Shown: in pieces, positions 46,320-54,587 of the stretch
Layout: each line of letters opens with the position of its first letter
Position numbering within the stretch: the first letter of the stretch is position 1
Source: Luteimonas fraxinea
Lineage (GTDB): Bacteria > Pseudomonadota > Gammaproteobacteria > Xanthomonadales > Xanthomonadaceae
Assembly (NCBI RefSeq): GCF_021233355.1
Contig: NZ_CP089507.1
Location: 1,736,001-1,800,000 of the forward strand
Direction: 5' to 3'
DNA length: 64,000 bases
Notes under the pieces: model-generated
Seen by the model: the letters and a program-made list of their open reading frames with translations, nothing else
The model's database searches: none
What the model was told of the DNA's origin: nothing
Made by a program: the position numbers and the translations under genes

Positions 46320-46346
46320 GATGGGTTTCGCCGCGCTCGACCCATG
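46320..46346. repeat. Short GATGGGT...ACCCAT palindrome
   Basis: GATGGGTTTCGCCGCGCTCG followed by ACCCAT; the twin of the element at 20451-20477. It lies in the 150-bp gap between rmuC and the glutathione peroxidase gene. Confidence 0.6.
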
Positions 46347-46428
46347 CTGCGGTTGTGGCGGTCCGTCAGTTTGTGGAAACGCGTGGGCCGCTAACATCGG
46401 GCCTCTTCTTCTCCGTGAGCGCACCGCC

Positions 46429-46974
46429 ATGACCGCACCGCTGACCGACATCCCGCTCAAGACCATCGACGGCGACACGACCACCCTCGGCGCGCATGCC
46501 GGCAAGGTGTTGCTGGTCGTCAACGTCGCGTCCAAGTGCGGCCTGACGCCGCAGTACGAAGGTCTCGAAGCGCTGTATCGCGAGAAGCGCGACGCAGGCC
46601 TGGAAGTGCTGGGTTTTCCAGCCAACGACTTCGCCGGACAGGAGCCGGGCAGCGACGCCGAGATCCAGCAGTTCTGCAGCCTGAGCTACGACGTCAGCTT
46701 TCCGCTGTTCTCCAAGATCGCGGTGACCGGCGAGTCGATCCATCCGCTGTACACCGCGCTGACGACCGCGCAGCCCGAAGCGACCGGCGAAGGCCCGATG
46801 CGCGAGAAGCTGCGCGCCTTCGGCCCGCCGAATCCGGCGCCGGGCGTGCTGTGGAATTTCGAGAAGTTCCTGATCGACCGCCACGGGCATGTGGTGGGCC
46901 GGTTCGCACCGGACGTGAAGGCGGACGATCCGCGCGTGCGTGCGGCGGTGGAGGCGGCGTTGGCGGGAGCGTGA
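46429..46974 (+). CDS. Glutathione peroxidase-family thiol peroxidase
   Basis: A 181-residue cytoplasmic peroxidase. The peroxidatic Cys37 lies in VNVASKCGLTPQYEGLEALY, the second motif reads GFPANDFAGQEPG, and the Trp-Asn pair is in LWNFEKFLID. It reduces hydroperoxides, probably with thioredoxin or glutathione. The ATG at 46429 has no strong ribosome site. Confidence 0.92.
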   Translation: MTAPLTDIPLKTIDGDTTTLGAHAGKVLLVVNVASKCGLTPQYEGLEALYREKRDAGLEVLGFPANDFAGQEPGSDAEIQQFCSLSYDVSFPLFSKIAVTGESIHPLYTALTTAQPEATGEGPMREKLRAFGPPNPAPGVLWNFEKFLIDRHGHVVGRFAPDVKADDPRVRAAVEAALAGA

Positions 46975-47050
46975 TTGTTGCGGGTGTGGGTGCTGCGGTG
47001 ACAGGGTTCGGGTTGATGCTGCGCTCTGCTTTGAATTTCCTGCGGGAAGC

Positions 47051-47153
47051 GCCCTCACCCCAACCCCTCTCCCAAAGGGAGAGGGGCTCGAAGGCGTGCG
47101 GCCGTGCATGAAACGAGCCCCTCTCCCTTTGGGAGAGGGGTTGGGGTGAGGGC
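47051..47153. repeat. Palindromic intergenic element, copy C (perfect)
   Basis: Two 40-bp perfect inverted repeats (47051-47090 and 47114-47153) around a 23-bp spacer. Each arm begins or ends with GCCCTCACCCCAACCCC and itself contains the palindrome CCTCTCCCAAAGGGAGAGG, so the element can fold as one long hairpin or as two. Confidence 0.92.
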
Positions 47154-47325
47154 CGCTTTTCGCAGGCGTGCTCTTCGCAGCGACGCTCTCGAAGCGCCAC
47201 GTCGCGCGCGCTCGGTTCTAACGAAATGCCCAGACGCGGGATGCACCCGCGCGTCGCCAGATTTGCCGACAACGGGTGCTTCGCCCCCACCCAACCCTCC
47301 CCCGTAAACGAGGGAGGGCTACAAC

Positions 47326-47353
47326 AAAAAGCCCCGCTTTCGCGGGGCTTTTT
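47326..47353. terminator. Bidirectional terminator at the end of the mla operon
   Basis: A 12-bp perfect stem, AAAAAGCCCCGC with GCGGGGCTTTTT, around a TTTC loop. It lies 26 bp beyond the mlaA stop and can act on both strands. Confidence 0.93.
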
Positions 47354-47379
47354 CTCAGAACCTCAACACACCCGAGCCA

Positions 47380-48462
47380 TCAATTCGACGGCGACAGCGG
47401 CACCATCGGCATCACGTCGACCGGGACGGTCGGCATCGCGTCGTCGTCGTAGAGGTAATCCGGCAGGCCGGCCTCGTCGTCGTCGCGGTTGGCGCGTCGC
47501 ACGGATTCGATCTGGTAGGCGCGGCGCTGCATCCACGCGTCGCGGATCAGCGCGTATTCGTCGGTCGCACCTTCGCGCATGCTGTCGACGGCGAACAGAC
47601 GCGTGCGCAGGTCGACCAGCTGCAGGCCCTGCAGACCGTAGCGCCACGGATCGTCGCTGACCTGACGCAGCGGCGACAGCGGGGCATCGCCGACCAGGCC
47701 GAAACCGTCGCGCAGCGTACGCGGGCCGAACAGCGGCAGTTCGAGGTACCGCGAATCGCGCCAGCCCCAGACGCCCATCGTCTGTCCGAAGTCGGCACTC
47801 TGGTTCGGAATCTCCGCATCCGTCGCCGGATCGAAGATGCCGCCGATGCCAAGCGTGCTGTTGACCAGGAAGCGGCCCAGCGACTGACCCGCGGCCTTCG
47901 GACGACCCTGCAGCAGCGCGTTGAGCGCGCTGACCGGCTGGCCGAGATTGCTGAAGAAGTTGGTGACGCCCAGACGCACCGGACGCGGTACGACCTTCGC
48001 GTAGACCTTGGCCAGCGGCTTGGCGAACCCGCGGTCGATCGCGCTGTTGAACGCGAACACCTTGCGGTTGAGCGGCTCCCACGGATCGTAGCTGCGCGGC
48101 ATCTGCGCGGCTTCGGGGAGCGTGGGATCGTAGATCGGGTCGTACACCGGCTCGCCGTAGAGCGCGGCGTAGTCGAGCTCGGCATCGGTCGGCGTGCCGT
48201 CGGCAGGCGCGGCGTCGCCGGCCACGCGGGCGGCATCGTCGAAGGCCTCGATGACCACGCCGGTATCGGGCGCGGCCGGCACATCGGCGGCATCGGCATC
48301 CGCGGCGGTGGGCACGTCGGCGATCGCGGGCGCGGGCGCACCGACCGTCTCGGCCACCGGTGAAGGCACGCGATCCCGTGGGGCGCCGTTGCCGGCACAA
48401 GCGACGAGCGCTGCCGACGCGATCAGCGGCAGCAGGAAACGGAACGGGGCAAGGCTCGACAT
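47380..48462 (-). CDS. mlaA: MlaA/VacJ outer-membrane lipoprotein
   Basis: A 360-residue MlaA, which removes mislocalised phospholipids from the outer leaflet and hands them to MlaC. Lipoprotein signal (LIASAALVAC) followed by a long ~90-residue Ala/Asp-rich linker absent from E. coli MlaA (251 residues). The core begins at YDPWEPLNRKVFAFN and includes NSTLGIGGIFDPA and DFGQTMGVWG. It is the last gene of the mla operon, 38 bp after mlaB. Confidence 0.93.
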   Translation of the reverse strand: MSSLAPFRFLLPLIASAALVACAGNGAPRDRVPSPVAETVGAPAPAIADVPTAADADAADVPAAPDTGVVIEAFDDAARVAGDAAPADGTPTDAELDYAALYGEPVYDPIYDPTLPEAAQMPRSYDPWEPLNRKVFAFNSAIDRGFAKPLAKVYAKVVPRPVRLGVTNFFSNLGQPVSALNALLQGRPKAAGQSLGRFLVNSTLGIGGIFDPATDAEIPNQSADFGQTMGVWGWRDSRYLELPLFGPRTLRDGFGLVGDAPLSPLRQVSDDPWRYGLQGLQLVDLRTRLFAVDSMREGATDEYALIRDAWMQRRAYQIESVRRANRDDDEAGLPDYLYDDDAMPTVPVDVMPMVPLSPSN

Positions 48463-48500
48463 CGTCGGAATCCCGAGGGGGGCCGGGGTGGGCAGAAGGG

Positions 48501-48788
48501 TCACGCGGACACGTAGGCCAGCGTCGGCGTCAAACGGTAGGCGCGGCAGAGTTCGGCCAGGCCCGGCGGGGTGCCGTCGACGCGCAGGGCGCCATCGCCG
48601 GCGAGCTCGGCCAGCAGTGCGAGGCCGGCGCTGTCGAGCGTGGTGACGGCGGACAGGTCCAGCCGCGCGGCGCCCGCGCGACCGGCCTGCGCCTGCGACC
48701 ACAGCGCCGGCACCGAAGCAGCGACGACATCGCCGGCGAACGCCAGCGCATCGCCATCGCGTCGGACCGAGGCTGCGGCCGTGCCCAT
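48501..48788 (-). CDS. mlaB: STAS-domain protein MlaB
   Basis: A 95-residue STAS protein that binds the MlaF ATPase in the MlaFEDB complex. The motif LSAVTTLDSAGLALLAELA carries the conserved Asp-Ser and the usual Thr/Ser position. The ATG at 48788 overlaps the mlaC stop by one base (TGATG); a GTG one codon earlier is possible. Confidence 0.88.
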   Translation of the reverse strand: MGTAAASVRRDGDALAFAGDVVAASVPALWSQAQAGRAGAARLDLSAVTTLDSAGLALLAELAGDGALRVDGTPPGLAELCRAYRLTPTLAYVSA

Positions 48789-49459
48789 CACTCGGCGGTC
48801 GCCTGGATCTGGCCGCTGCGCAGATCGCGCGCGACTTCCTGGATCGACTTGCGCTGCAGCGGCGTATCGAACTGCTCGCGGAAGGTGCGCACGAACGACA
48901 CGCCTTCGACCATCACGTCGAACACCTTCCAGGTGCCGCCGCTCTGGCGCATCAGGTAATCGACCGGAATCGGCTCGCCGCCACTGCGCAGCAGTTCGCT
49001 CGACACGCGCACGCCGAGGCCACGCGGCAGCGGGGCTTCGGACTTGATGCGCACGCGCAGCTGGGTGTTGAAGTCCAGCAGCGACGAACCGTACTTGCGC
49101 ATCAGGTTCTCGGCCAGCGCGTCACCGAACGCCTTGACGTCGGCATCCGACGCACCGCGGCCGTGGCGACCCAGCACCTGGCGCGCCGCGTAGTCGCGGT
49201 CGAACACGGTGTTGAATTCGCTGTTGATGAAGGTCTGCAGCGCACCGCGGTCGCGGGTGAACTCGGCGCGGCGCGATTCCAGCGTCTTGAGCACGCGCTC
49301 GGTGTTGCCCAGCACCAGCTGGCTGGGCGAGCCGGCCTGGGCGGTGCTGGCGGCGGGCGCGGCGGCCGGGCGGGCCTGCGCGAACGCGGCGGCGGGCAGC
49401 ACCAGCGCGGCAGCGAGGGCGAGCGGCAGGGCGCGACGGATCAGGGGCATACGGATCAT
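48788..49459 (-). CDS. mlaC: Periplasmic phospholipid carrier MlaC
   Basis: A 223-residue MlaC with a signal peptide (LALAAALVLPAAAFAQA). The family pattern is clear: INSEFNTVFDRDYAARQVLG, the YGSSLLDF segment, and WKVFDVMVEGVSFVRTFREQF near the end. It ferries phospholipid between MlaA and MlaFEDB. GGAG lies 7 nt before the ATG, which overlaps the mlaD stop (ATGA). Confidence 0.93.
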   Translation of the reverse strand: MIRMPLIRRALPLALAAALVLPAAAFAQARPAAAPAASTAQAGSPSQLVLGNTERVLKTLESRRAEFTRDRGALQTFINSEFNTVFDRDYAARQVLGRHGRGASDADVKAFGDALAENLMRKYGSSLLDFNTQLRVRIKSEAPLPRGLGVRVSSELLRSGGEPIPVDYLMRQSGGTWKVFDVMVEGVSFVRTFREQFDTPLQRKSIQEVARDLRSGQIQATAE

Positions 49460-50010
49460 GGAAGGACTCCTTCGTCACTGGGGGACGCGTCGGGCGACGC
49501 GGTGCCGGCTTCGGGCGCGGCTGGCGTGGCAGCGTCGGCACCTTCGCCGCCGCCACCGAACATGTACTTGCCGACCATCTGCATCAGATCCACCGCCGGC
49601 GACGTGAAGGCGATCTCCTCGCCCGGCTGCAGCACTTCGAGATCGCCACCGACCGAGAGGCCGATGTAGCTCTCGCCGAGCAGTCCGCCGGTGAGGATCG
49701 CCGCCGAGGTGTCGGCCGGGATCTCGTTGAAACGGTCTTCGATCTTCATCGACACGATCGAGTCGAAGCGCACCGGATCCAGATCGATACCGGTCACGCG
49801 GCCGATGGTCACGCCACCCACCTTGACCGGCGCGTTGGGACGCAGCTGGCCGAGATTGCTGAAGCGGGCGTTGAGATCGTACGTGCCGCCGCGGCTGAAA
49901 CCGAACTGGCCGTTGGTCGACGCGATCGCCAGCACCAGCAGCGACGCGAGCGCGAGCAGCAGGAATGCGCCAACGGCGAGTTCGAGACGGGGACCACGGG
50001 CGCTTGTCAT
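49456..50010 (-). CDS. mlaD: MCE-domain protein MlaD
   Basis: A 184-residue inner-membrane MCE protein. One N-terminal helix (LAVGAFLLLALASLLVLAI), then the MCE domain with FSNLGQLRPNAPVKVGGVTIGRV and LTGGLLGESYIGLSVGG. It forms the hexameric ring of the MlaFEDB transporter. A Gly/Ala/Pro-rich tail of ~30 residues ends it. ATG at 50010 chosen over a GTG at 50019. Confidence 0.93.
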   Translation of the reverse strand: MTSARGPRLELAVGAFLLLALASLLVLAIASTNGQFGFSRGGTYDLNARFSNLGQLRPNAPVKVGGVTIGRVTGIDLDPVRFDSIVSMKIEDRFNEIPADTSAAILTGGLLGESYIGLSVGGDLEVLQPGEEIAFTSPAVDLMQMVGKYMFGGGGEGADAATPAAPEAGTASPDASPSDEGVLP

Positions 50011-50079
50011 GGGTGTCACCTTTGCAGCGGACCGCCGGGTGCGGCGGTGAAAGAAGGAATCCAGTTCAGGTCGCCGACA

Positions 50080-50823
50080 TCAGCGGAACAGGAAGGCGGA
50101 CATCACGAAGTTGAACATCAGCACCAGCAGCGAGGCATTGACCACCGCCCGCGTCGTTGCGACCGAAGTGCCCTCGATCGTCGGCTCGGCGTGGAACCCC
50201 ACGTACGAGGCGACCAGCGCGGCGGTGCCGCCGAACACGGCCGACTTCACGAACGCGGTCAGGAAGTCGTGGCGGAAATCGACCGCGTCCTGCATCGACT
50301 GCCAGAACATGCCGTTGTCGATGCCCAGCACCTGCACCGCCTGGAACCAGCTCGCCGACAGCGCGAGGCTGCAGAAGAACGCGGTCAGCAGCGGCACGCA
50401 GATCACCGCGGCCCAGAAGCGCGGCGCGACCACCTTTGCGACCGGATCGATCGCCATCAGGCCGAGCGCGGTGATCTGGTCGGTGGCGCGCATCAGGCCG
50501 AGTTCGGCGGAGATCGAACTACCGGCGCGGCCGACGAACAGCAGCGCGGTCAGCACCGGCGCGAGTTCGCGGTACAGGCCCAGCCCGATCAGCACGCTGA
50601 CCTGGTTGCTGGCGCCGTAGGTTTCCAGTGCGCGGTAGCCGAGCAAGGTCAGCGACAGGCCGACGAAGGCGCCGCCGACGGCGATGATCGGCAGGCTGCG
50701 GCCGCCGATCTTGTAGATCTCGCGGACCAGCTCGGAGAAGAAATCGGCGGTCGGCTTCGATGCGCGCAGCACCGACAACGAGAACAGCCCAGCGCGGCCG
50801 AGCGAGCGGATCGCGGCGCTCAT
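50080..50823 (-). CDS. mlaE: MlaE permease of phospholipid transporter
   Basis: A 247-residue permease with five to six membrane segments and the MlaE motif LYRELAPVLTALLFVGRAGSSISAELGLMR (conserved EL and GR residues). Its ATG overlaps the mlaF stop. The 69-bp gap to mlaD is the largest within mlaFEDCB and holds no separate gene. Confidence 0.94.
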   Translation of the reverse strand: MSAAIRSLGRAGLFSLSVLRASKPTADFFSELVREIYKIGGRSLPIIAVGGAFVGLSLTLLGYRALETYGASNQVSVLIGLGLYRELAPVLTALLFVGRAGSSISAELGLMRATDQITALGLMAIDPVAKVVAPRFWAAVICVPLLTAFFCSLALSASWFQAVQVLGIDNGMFWQSMQDAVDFRHDFLTAFVKSAVFGGTAALVASYVGFHAEPTIEGTSVATTRAVVNASLLVLMFNFVMSAFLFR

Positions 50824-51617
50824 CGTGCAGCCTCCGTGCGGGCGAGATCGCCGCGGTCGAATGCGATGGGCCCGTCCGGCTCGCCGCGCAGGAACTGGCG
50901 CACCAGCGGATCGGTCGTGGCCTCGAGCTCGGCCGGCGTGCCCTGGAACACGATGCGGCCGTTGGCGATCACGATCGCGTGGTCGGCGACGGGCAGCGTC
51001 TCGTGCACATGGTGGGTGACGATGATGCTGGTCAGCCCGAGCGAGGCGTTGAGGCGGCCGATCAGACTCATGATCACGCCCGAGGCGATCGGGTCCAGCC
51101 CGGTCAGCGGCTCGTCGTAGATCATCAGCGGCGGATCGAGCGCCAGCGCGCGCGCCAGGGCGACGCGGCGGGCCATGCCGCCCGACAGCTCGCGCGGATA
51201 CAGATCGCCGGCGTTGCGCAGGCCCACGGCCTGCAGCTTCATCGCGACCAGACGCGCGATCACCGGCTTCGGCAATTTCGTGTGCAGACGCAGCGGCAGC
51301 GCGATGTTCTCGCCCGCGGTCAGATCGGTCAGCAGGCCGTTGCCCTGCAGCAGCACGCCGATGCCCTTGCGCAGTTCCAGCAGCTCGCGCATGCGGGTCG
51401 GCACCGGCTCGCCGAAGACTTCGACCGTACCGGCCGCAGGCACCAGCTCACCGGTCAACGCGGACAGCAGCGTCGACTTGCCGCTGCCCGACGGACCGAG
51501 CACGGCGGTCACGCTGCCGCGCGGCACCGACAGGTCGATGCCGGACAGCACGCTGCGCCCGCCGCGGTCGAGGCGGACATCGCGCAGCAGCACGGCGGGG
51601 GCGTTGGCGTCGGGCAT
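50820..51617 (-). CDS. mlaF: MlaF ATPase of phospholipid transporter
   Basis: A 265-residue ABC ATPase: Walker A GPSGSGKST, Q-loop LLQGNGLLTDLT, signature LSGGMARRVALARA, Walker B MIYDEPLTGLDP and switch His in IIVTHHVHE. It drives MlaFEDB. Start at the ATG at 51617, where the family sequence begins. First gene of mlaFEDCB-mlaA; divergent from the 862-residue orphan. Confidence 0.94.
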   Translation of the reverse strand: MPDANAPAVLLRDVRLDRGGRSVLSGIDLSVPRGSVTAVLGPSGSGKSTLLSALTGELVPAAGTVEVFGEPVPTRMRELLELRKGIGVLLQGNGLLTDLTAGENIALPLRLHTKLPKPVIARLVAMKLQAVGLRNAGDLYPRELSGGMARRVALARALALDPPLMIYDEPLTGLDPIASGVIMSLIGRLNASLGLTSIIVTHHVHETLPVADHAIVIANGRIVFQGTPAELEATTDPLVRQFLRGEPDGPIAFDRGDLARTEAAR

Positions 51618-51712
51618 TCGGCTCGTGGGCGTGGTGTCGGGGGACGATCGCGCAGAGAACGCGCGAAACCCGCAGAGAATGGCGTGAACAAACTGAATCT
51701 TAACCCATTCGG

Positions 51713-51728
51713 TGTACTGGCGAGTACA
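51713..51728. promoter_or_regulatory. Perfect inverted repeat upstream of mlaF
   Basis: TGTACTGGCGAGTACA is a perfect 6-bp dyad with a 4-bp centre, 96 bp upstream of mlaF and 173 bp upstream of the divergent orphan gene. It looks like an operator for a dimeric regulator; the regulator is unknown. Confidence 0.5.
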
Positions 51729-51733
51729 GAAAT

Positions 51734-51763
51734 TGTCCCGGGAGCGGGGCGATGTGTCCCGGG
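51734..51763. promoter_or_regulatory. Two TGTCCCGGG direct repeats, 21 bp apart
   Basis: TGTCCCGGG at 51734-51742 and 51755-51763 are spaced two helical turns apart, next to the dyad at 51713. A similar TGTCCCGGGG occurs just before the histidine kinase gene at 1624. Possible activator sites; function unproven. Confidence 0.35.
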
Positions 51764-51900
51764 GATTGAACCTGTCCACTTGCCTGAAGCCCCGCCGTCC
51801 GCCTGGCGCCGGCTAGGGCGCGCCCCAGCTGTGGCACCGACCGGCCGGGCGTAGATATGGCGCGCTGCCGCCGCGACACCCGCGGAGAGGATCTGTTGCC

Positions 51901-54489
51901 ATGAACATGCCGGTCGAACCCACCCGCGACTACACCCCGCCTCCGCCGCCTCCGCCGACCATCGACGTGCTGCGGCAGGCCGATCCCGCGACGACCGGCC
52001 CGGCGATCGACGCGATGACGCCCGAGCAGCAGGCCACGCTGACCGACGACGTCGCGGACCTCGGCGTCAGCGAACGCACTGACCTGTTGAACGGACTGGC
52101 CGCGCAGCTCGACGCCGGCCAGCTGCAACGCCTCGAACCGGTATTCGGCGCCGATGCCGTGCTGTCCGCGGTACAGACCCGCAGCCCGGCCGCCGTGCGC
52201 GAGACCTACGAACAGCAGGCCGGCGCAGGCCCCGCCGCCACGACGGCCGAGCCCTCGGGCCGTACATCGACCGAACAGCGCGCCGACGCCGCTACCGATT
52301 ACGCGGAGCGCGTCGAAGGCCAGGCGATCATGTCCCAGCACGCACTGGGCGATCTGATGGTCGCCAATGCCGGCGACCCGGCCTATCTCGCCGAGCTGGT
52401 GCGTCTGGCCAAGGAAGACGGCGTGCTCGAACAGGTGGTCAGTCCGATGTACGGCGGTCTCTACGAGCGCGACGACAGCGGCTACGTGGTGACCAACGCG
52501 AACGCCTCCTTCGATGCCGACGCGCGCCGCGAGGCCTTCGCGCTGGCGATCGGCGCGGCGGTCGATGGCGGCGTGCTGTCGGAAACCGACGTGCGCGCCC
52601 TCGGCAACCAGCAGACCGGCTGGGCCGACGTGGCCGGCCGCGCCGGCATCGGCCAGGTGGGTGCCACCGACGCGACCCGCACCACGGCCACCGATCTGGG
52701 CAATGTGCTCGACACCTATACCGACGCGGCCGACGACGTCGCCAAGCTCGACGAGCAGCTCGGCGGACTGCTGGCCCAGGCCGGCCCGATGACGCCCGAG
52801 CAGCAGGCTGCCTTCGTCACCGCCTTCCGCACCGATCCCGAGAACGTCGGCACCTACACGCGGCTGACAGAGGCCACCGCCGCGCTCGCCGACCACGTCA
52901 CGCAGAACACCGACGCGGTGCTCGACGCCGCCGTGCGCGATCCCGCCGTCGCCCAGCAGGTCGTCGATGCGATGACCGGGCTGGCGCAGGACGGACGCGG
53001 CGAGGAAGTCATCGCGCTGCTGACCGAGATCAGCGCTGGCGGCCCGACCTCGGCGCTGGCCGAAGCCTTCGCCGGTTTCGATGAACTCTCGGGTCCGGTG
53101 CTCGAAGACGCGGCGTCCTCGGCGATGGCGCAGCTGCTCGAACGCAACAACGGCGACGTGTCGGCGGCCTCGGCGCAGTTCCAGACCGCGCTGCAGAGCC
53201 TCGTGCAGGCATGGCCGGCGAAGGCCGGCGTCGACGATTTCCGCATCGGCTCGCAACTGCTCAACGCCGCCGCAGGTGGCGACGTCAGCGCGATGCAGGG
53301 CTATCTCAACCAGTACCAGACCGTCTCGCCGATCATGCGCGCGGTGGCAGGCGCGGGCGTGGTGCTGGGCGCTGTCGGCGCGGTCAATGCCGGCACCAAC
53401 GAGGACTACGTCAACATGGTCGCCGGCTTCGCCCAGTCGGGCGAGAACGCGGCCCGTCTGGTCGCCGGCACCATGGGCGGCATGGCCGCGGTCGGCGAGG
53501 CCGCACAGGCCGCCGGACGCTTCGCGGGCGCGGCCGGATTCGCCGCCAAGCTCGCGCCGGGCCTGGGCCTGATCGCCAACTCGGCGTCGCTGGTCAACAG
53601 CTTCAACCACGCCGCCGACGGCAATCCCGGTTACGCGATCGCGATGTTCGGCGACGTGCTCGGCGTGATGGGTAGCGCGCTGGAATTTACCCCGGTCGCG
53701 CCCGCCGGTTTCATCCTCTCGGGTATCGGCGCGGTGATCTCGGCAGCGGGTTCGTTCGCCGGCGAGATCATCAACGGCCACGAGCGTCGCGAGACGCTGG
53801 AGAAATACCTGACCGCCGCCGGCGTGGATCCGGAGATCGTCGACGAGATGATCAGTTCCTCGTCGCAGCTGTTCGAAATGTCCGAAACCCTCGATCTCAC
53901 CCCCGCGCAGCTGCAGTCGCTGCTGGTCGACTATCCCGACATCGGCGGCGCGCCGGGCTTGGCCGGCAAGTTCACCGAAGTGGCTGCCGCCGCCGGCATC
54001 AGCGGCAGCGACGTACAGGATTTCGCGGCAGCCCTCGCCGCCGACAACCCCAACTTCGCGTGGGATCTGATGGGCATTTCCTCTTACGCACCGAGCAACC
54101 CGGGCGAGGCGGCGACGTTCTATCGCAACTACCTCGAAGGCAGCTATCCGGAGGCAACCACGCTGGCCGAATCACTGTCGCCGGATCTGTTCGGTGATGC
54201 CGCGCAGCAGCGCGACCTGGCGCTGGCCGACTACAACCGCAGTGGCAGTTCGATGAGTTGGGAAATGGAGATCGGCAACCTGCTGAAGAACAACGACGAC
54301 CCGGCCTATCGCGCCGAGGTGCTGCGTCTGCTCGCCGAGGGCGGCGACCAGCGTCTGGAGATGTTCGCGCAACTGACCAGCGGCTACGGCGACACCTGGT
54401 CCGGCGCCGTGCGCGAGTCGGTGGCCGATGCGGTCGAAGCGGGCACGCTGAGCCAGTCGCAGGCCGACATGGTGCTGGGCTACTTCTGA
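51901..54489 (+). CDS. Large orphan protein with internal duplication, unknown
   Basis: An 862-residue protein that I do not recognise. It starts with a run of seven prolines (~13-19), has no signal peptide, and is acidic, Ala/Gly/Asp-rich and mostly helical. Three hydrophobic stretches lie in the middle (~481-498, ~546-565, ~603-621), enough for membrane hairpins. A segment at ~158-235 (GDPAYLAELVRLAKEDG...VDGGVLSETDVRALG) reappears at the C-terminus, ~800-862 (DDPAYRAEVLRLLAEGG...VEAGTLSQSQADMVLG). The layout resembles large secreted or toxin-like proteins of xanthomonads, but this is inference. A strong ribosome site (GGAGAGGAT) precedes the ATG. Confidence 0.75.
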   Translation: MNMPVEPTRDYTPPPPPPPTIDVLRQADPATTGPAIDAMTPEQQATLTDDVADLGVSERTDLLNGLAAQLDAGQLQRLEPVFGADAVLSAVQTRSPAAVRETYEQQAGAGPAATTAEPSGRTSTEQRADAATDYAERVEGQAIMSQHALGDLMVANAGDPAYLAELVRLAKEDGVLEQVVSPMYGGLYERDDSGYVVTNANASFDADARREAFALAIGAAVDGGVLSETDVRALGNQQTGWADVAGRAGIGQVGATDATRTTATDLGNVLDTYTDAADDVAKLDEQLGGLLAQAGPMTPEQQAAFVTAFRTDPENVGTYTRLTEATAALADHVTQNTDAVLDAAVRDPAVAQQVVDAMTGLAQDGRGEEVIALLTEISAGGPTSALAEAFAGFDELSGPVLEDAASSAMAQLLERNNGDVSAASAQFQTALQSLVQAWPAKAGVDDFRIGSQLLNAAAGGDVSAMQGYLNQYQTVSPIMRAVAGAGVVLGAVGAVNAGTNEDYVNMVAGFAQSGENAARLVAGTMGGMAAVGEAAQAAGRFAGAAGFAAKLAPGLGLIANSASLVNSFNHAADGNPGYAIAMFGDVLGVMGSALEFTPVAPAGFILSGIGAVISAAGSFAGEIINGHERRETLEKYLTAAGVDPEIVDEMISSSSQLFEMSETLDLTPAQLQSLLVDYPDIGGAPGLAGKFTEVAAAAGISGSDVQDFAAALAADNPNFAWDLMGISSYAPSNPGEAATFYRNYLEGSYPEATTLAESLSPDLFGDAAQQRDLALADYNRSGSSMSWEMEIGNLLKNNDDPAYRAEVLRLLAEGGDQRLEMFAQLTSGYGDTWSGAVRESVADAVEAGTLSQSQADMVLGYF

Positions 54490-54587
54490 CCGGCGCGCGT
54501 CTGGAATCGTGAGCGCGGGCGACGTTGGATGACGTCGTCTCGCGCACGGTCTCACGCTGCGAGAGCCCGCTCCGGCATCATGGTCCG

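Larger units (their letters stand above)
46975..47379. other. Convergent gap with palindromic element and terminator
   Basis: A 405-bp interval between the peroxidase gene and the converging mlaA. It contains the element at 47051-47153, a weaker AACCCTCCCCC/GAGGGAGGGCT hairpin near 47290-47320, and a strong terminator at 47326-47353. No coding frame is credible. Confidence 0.8.
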
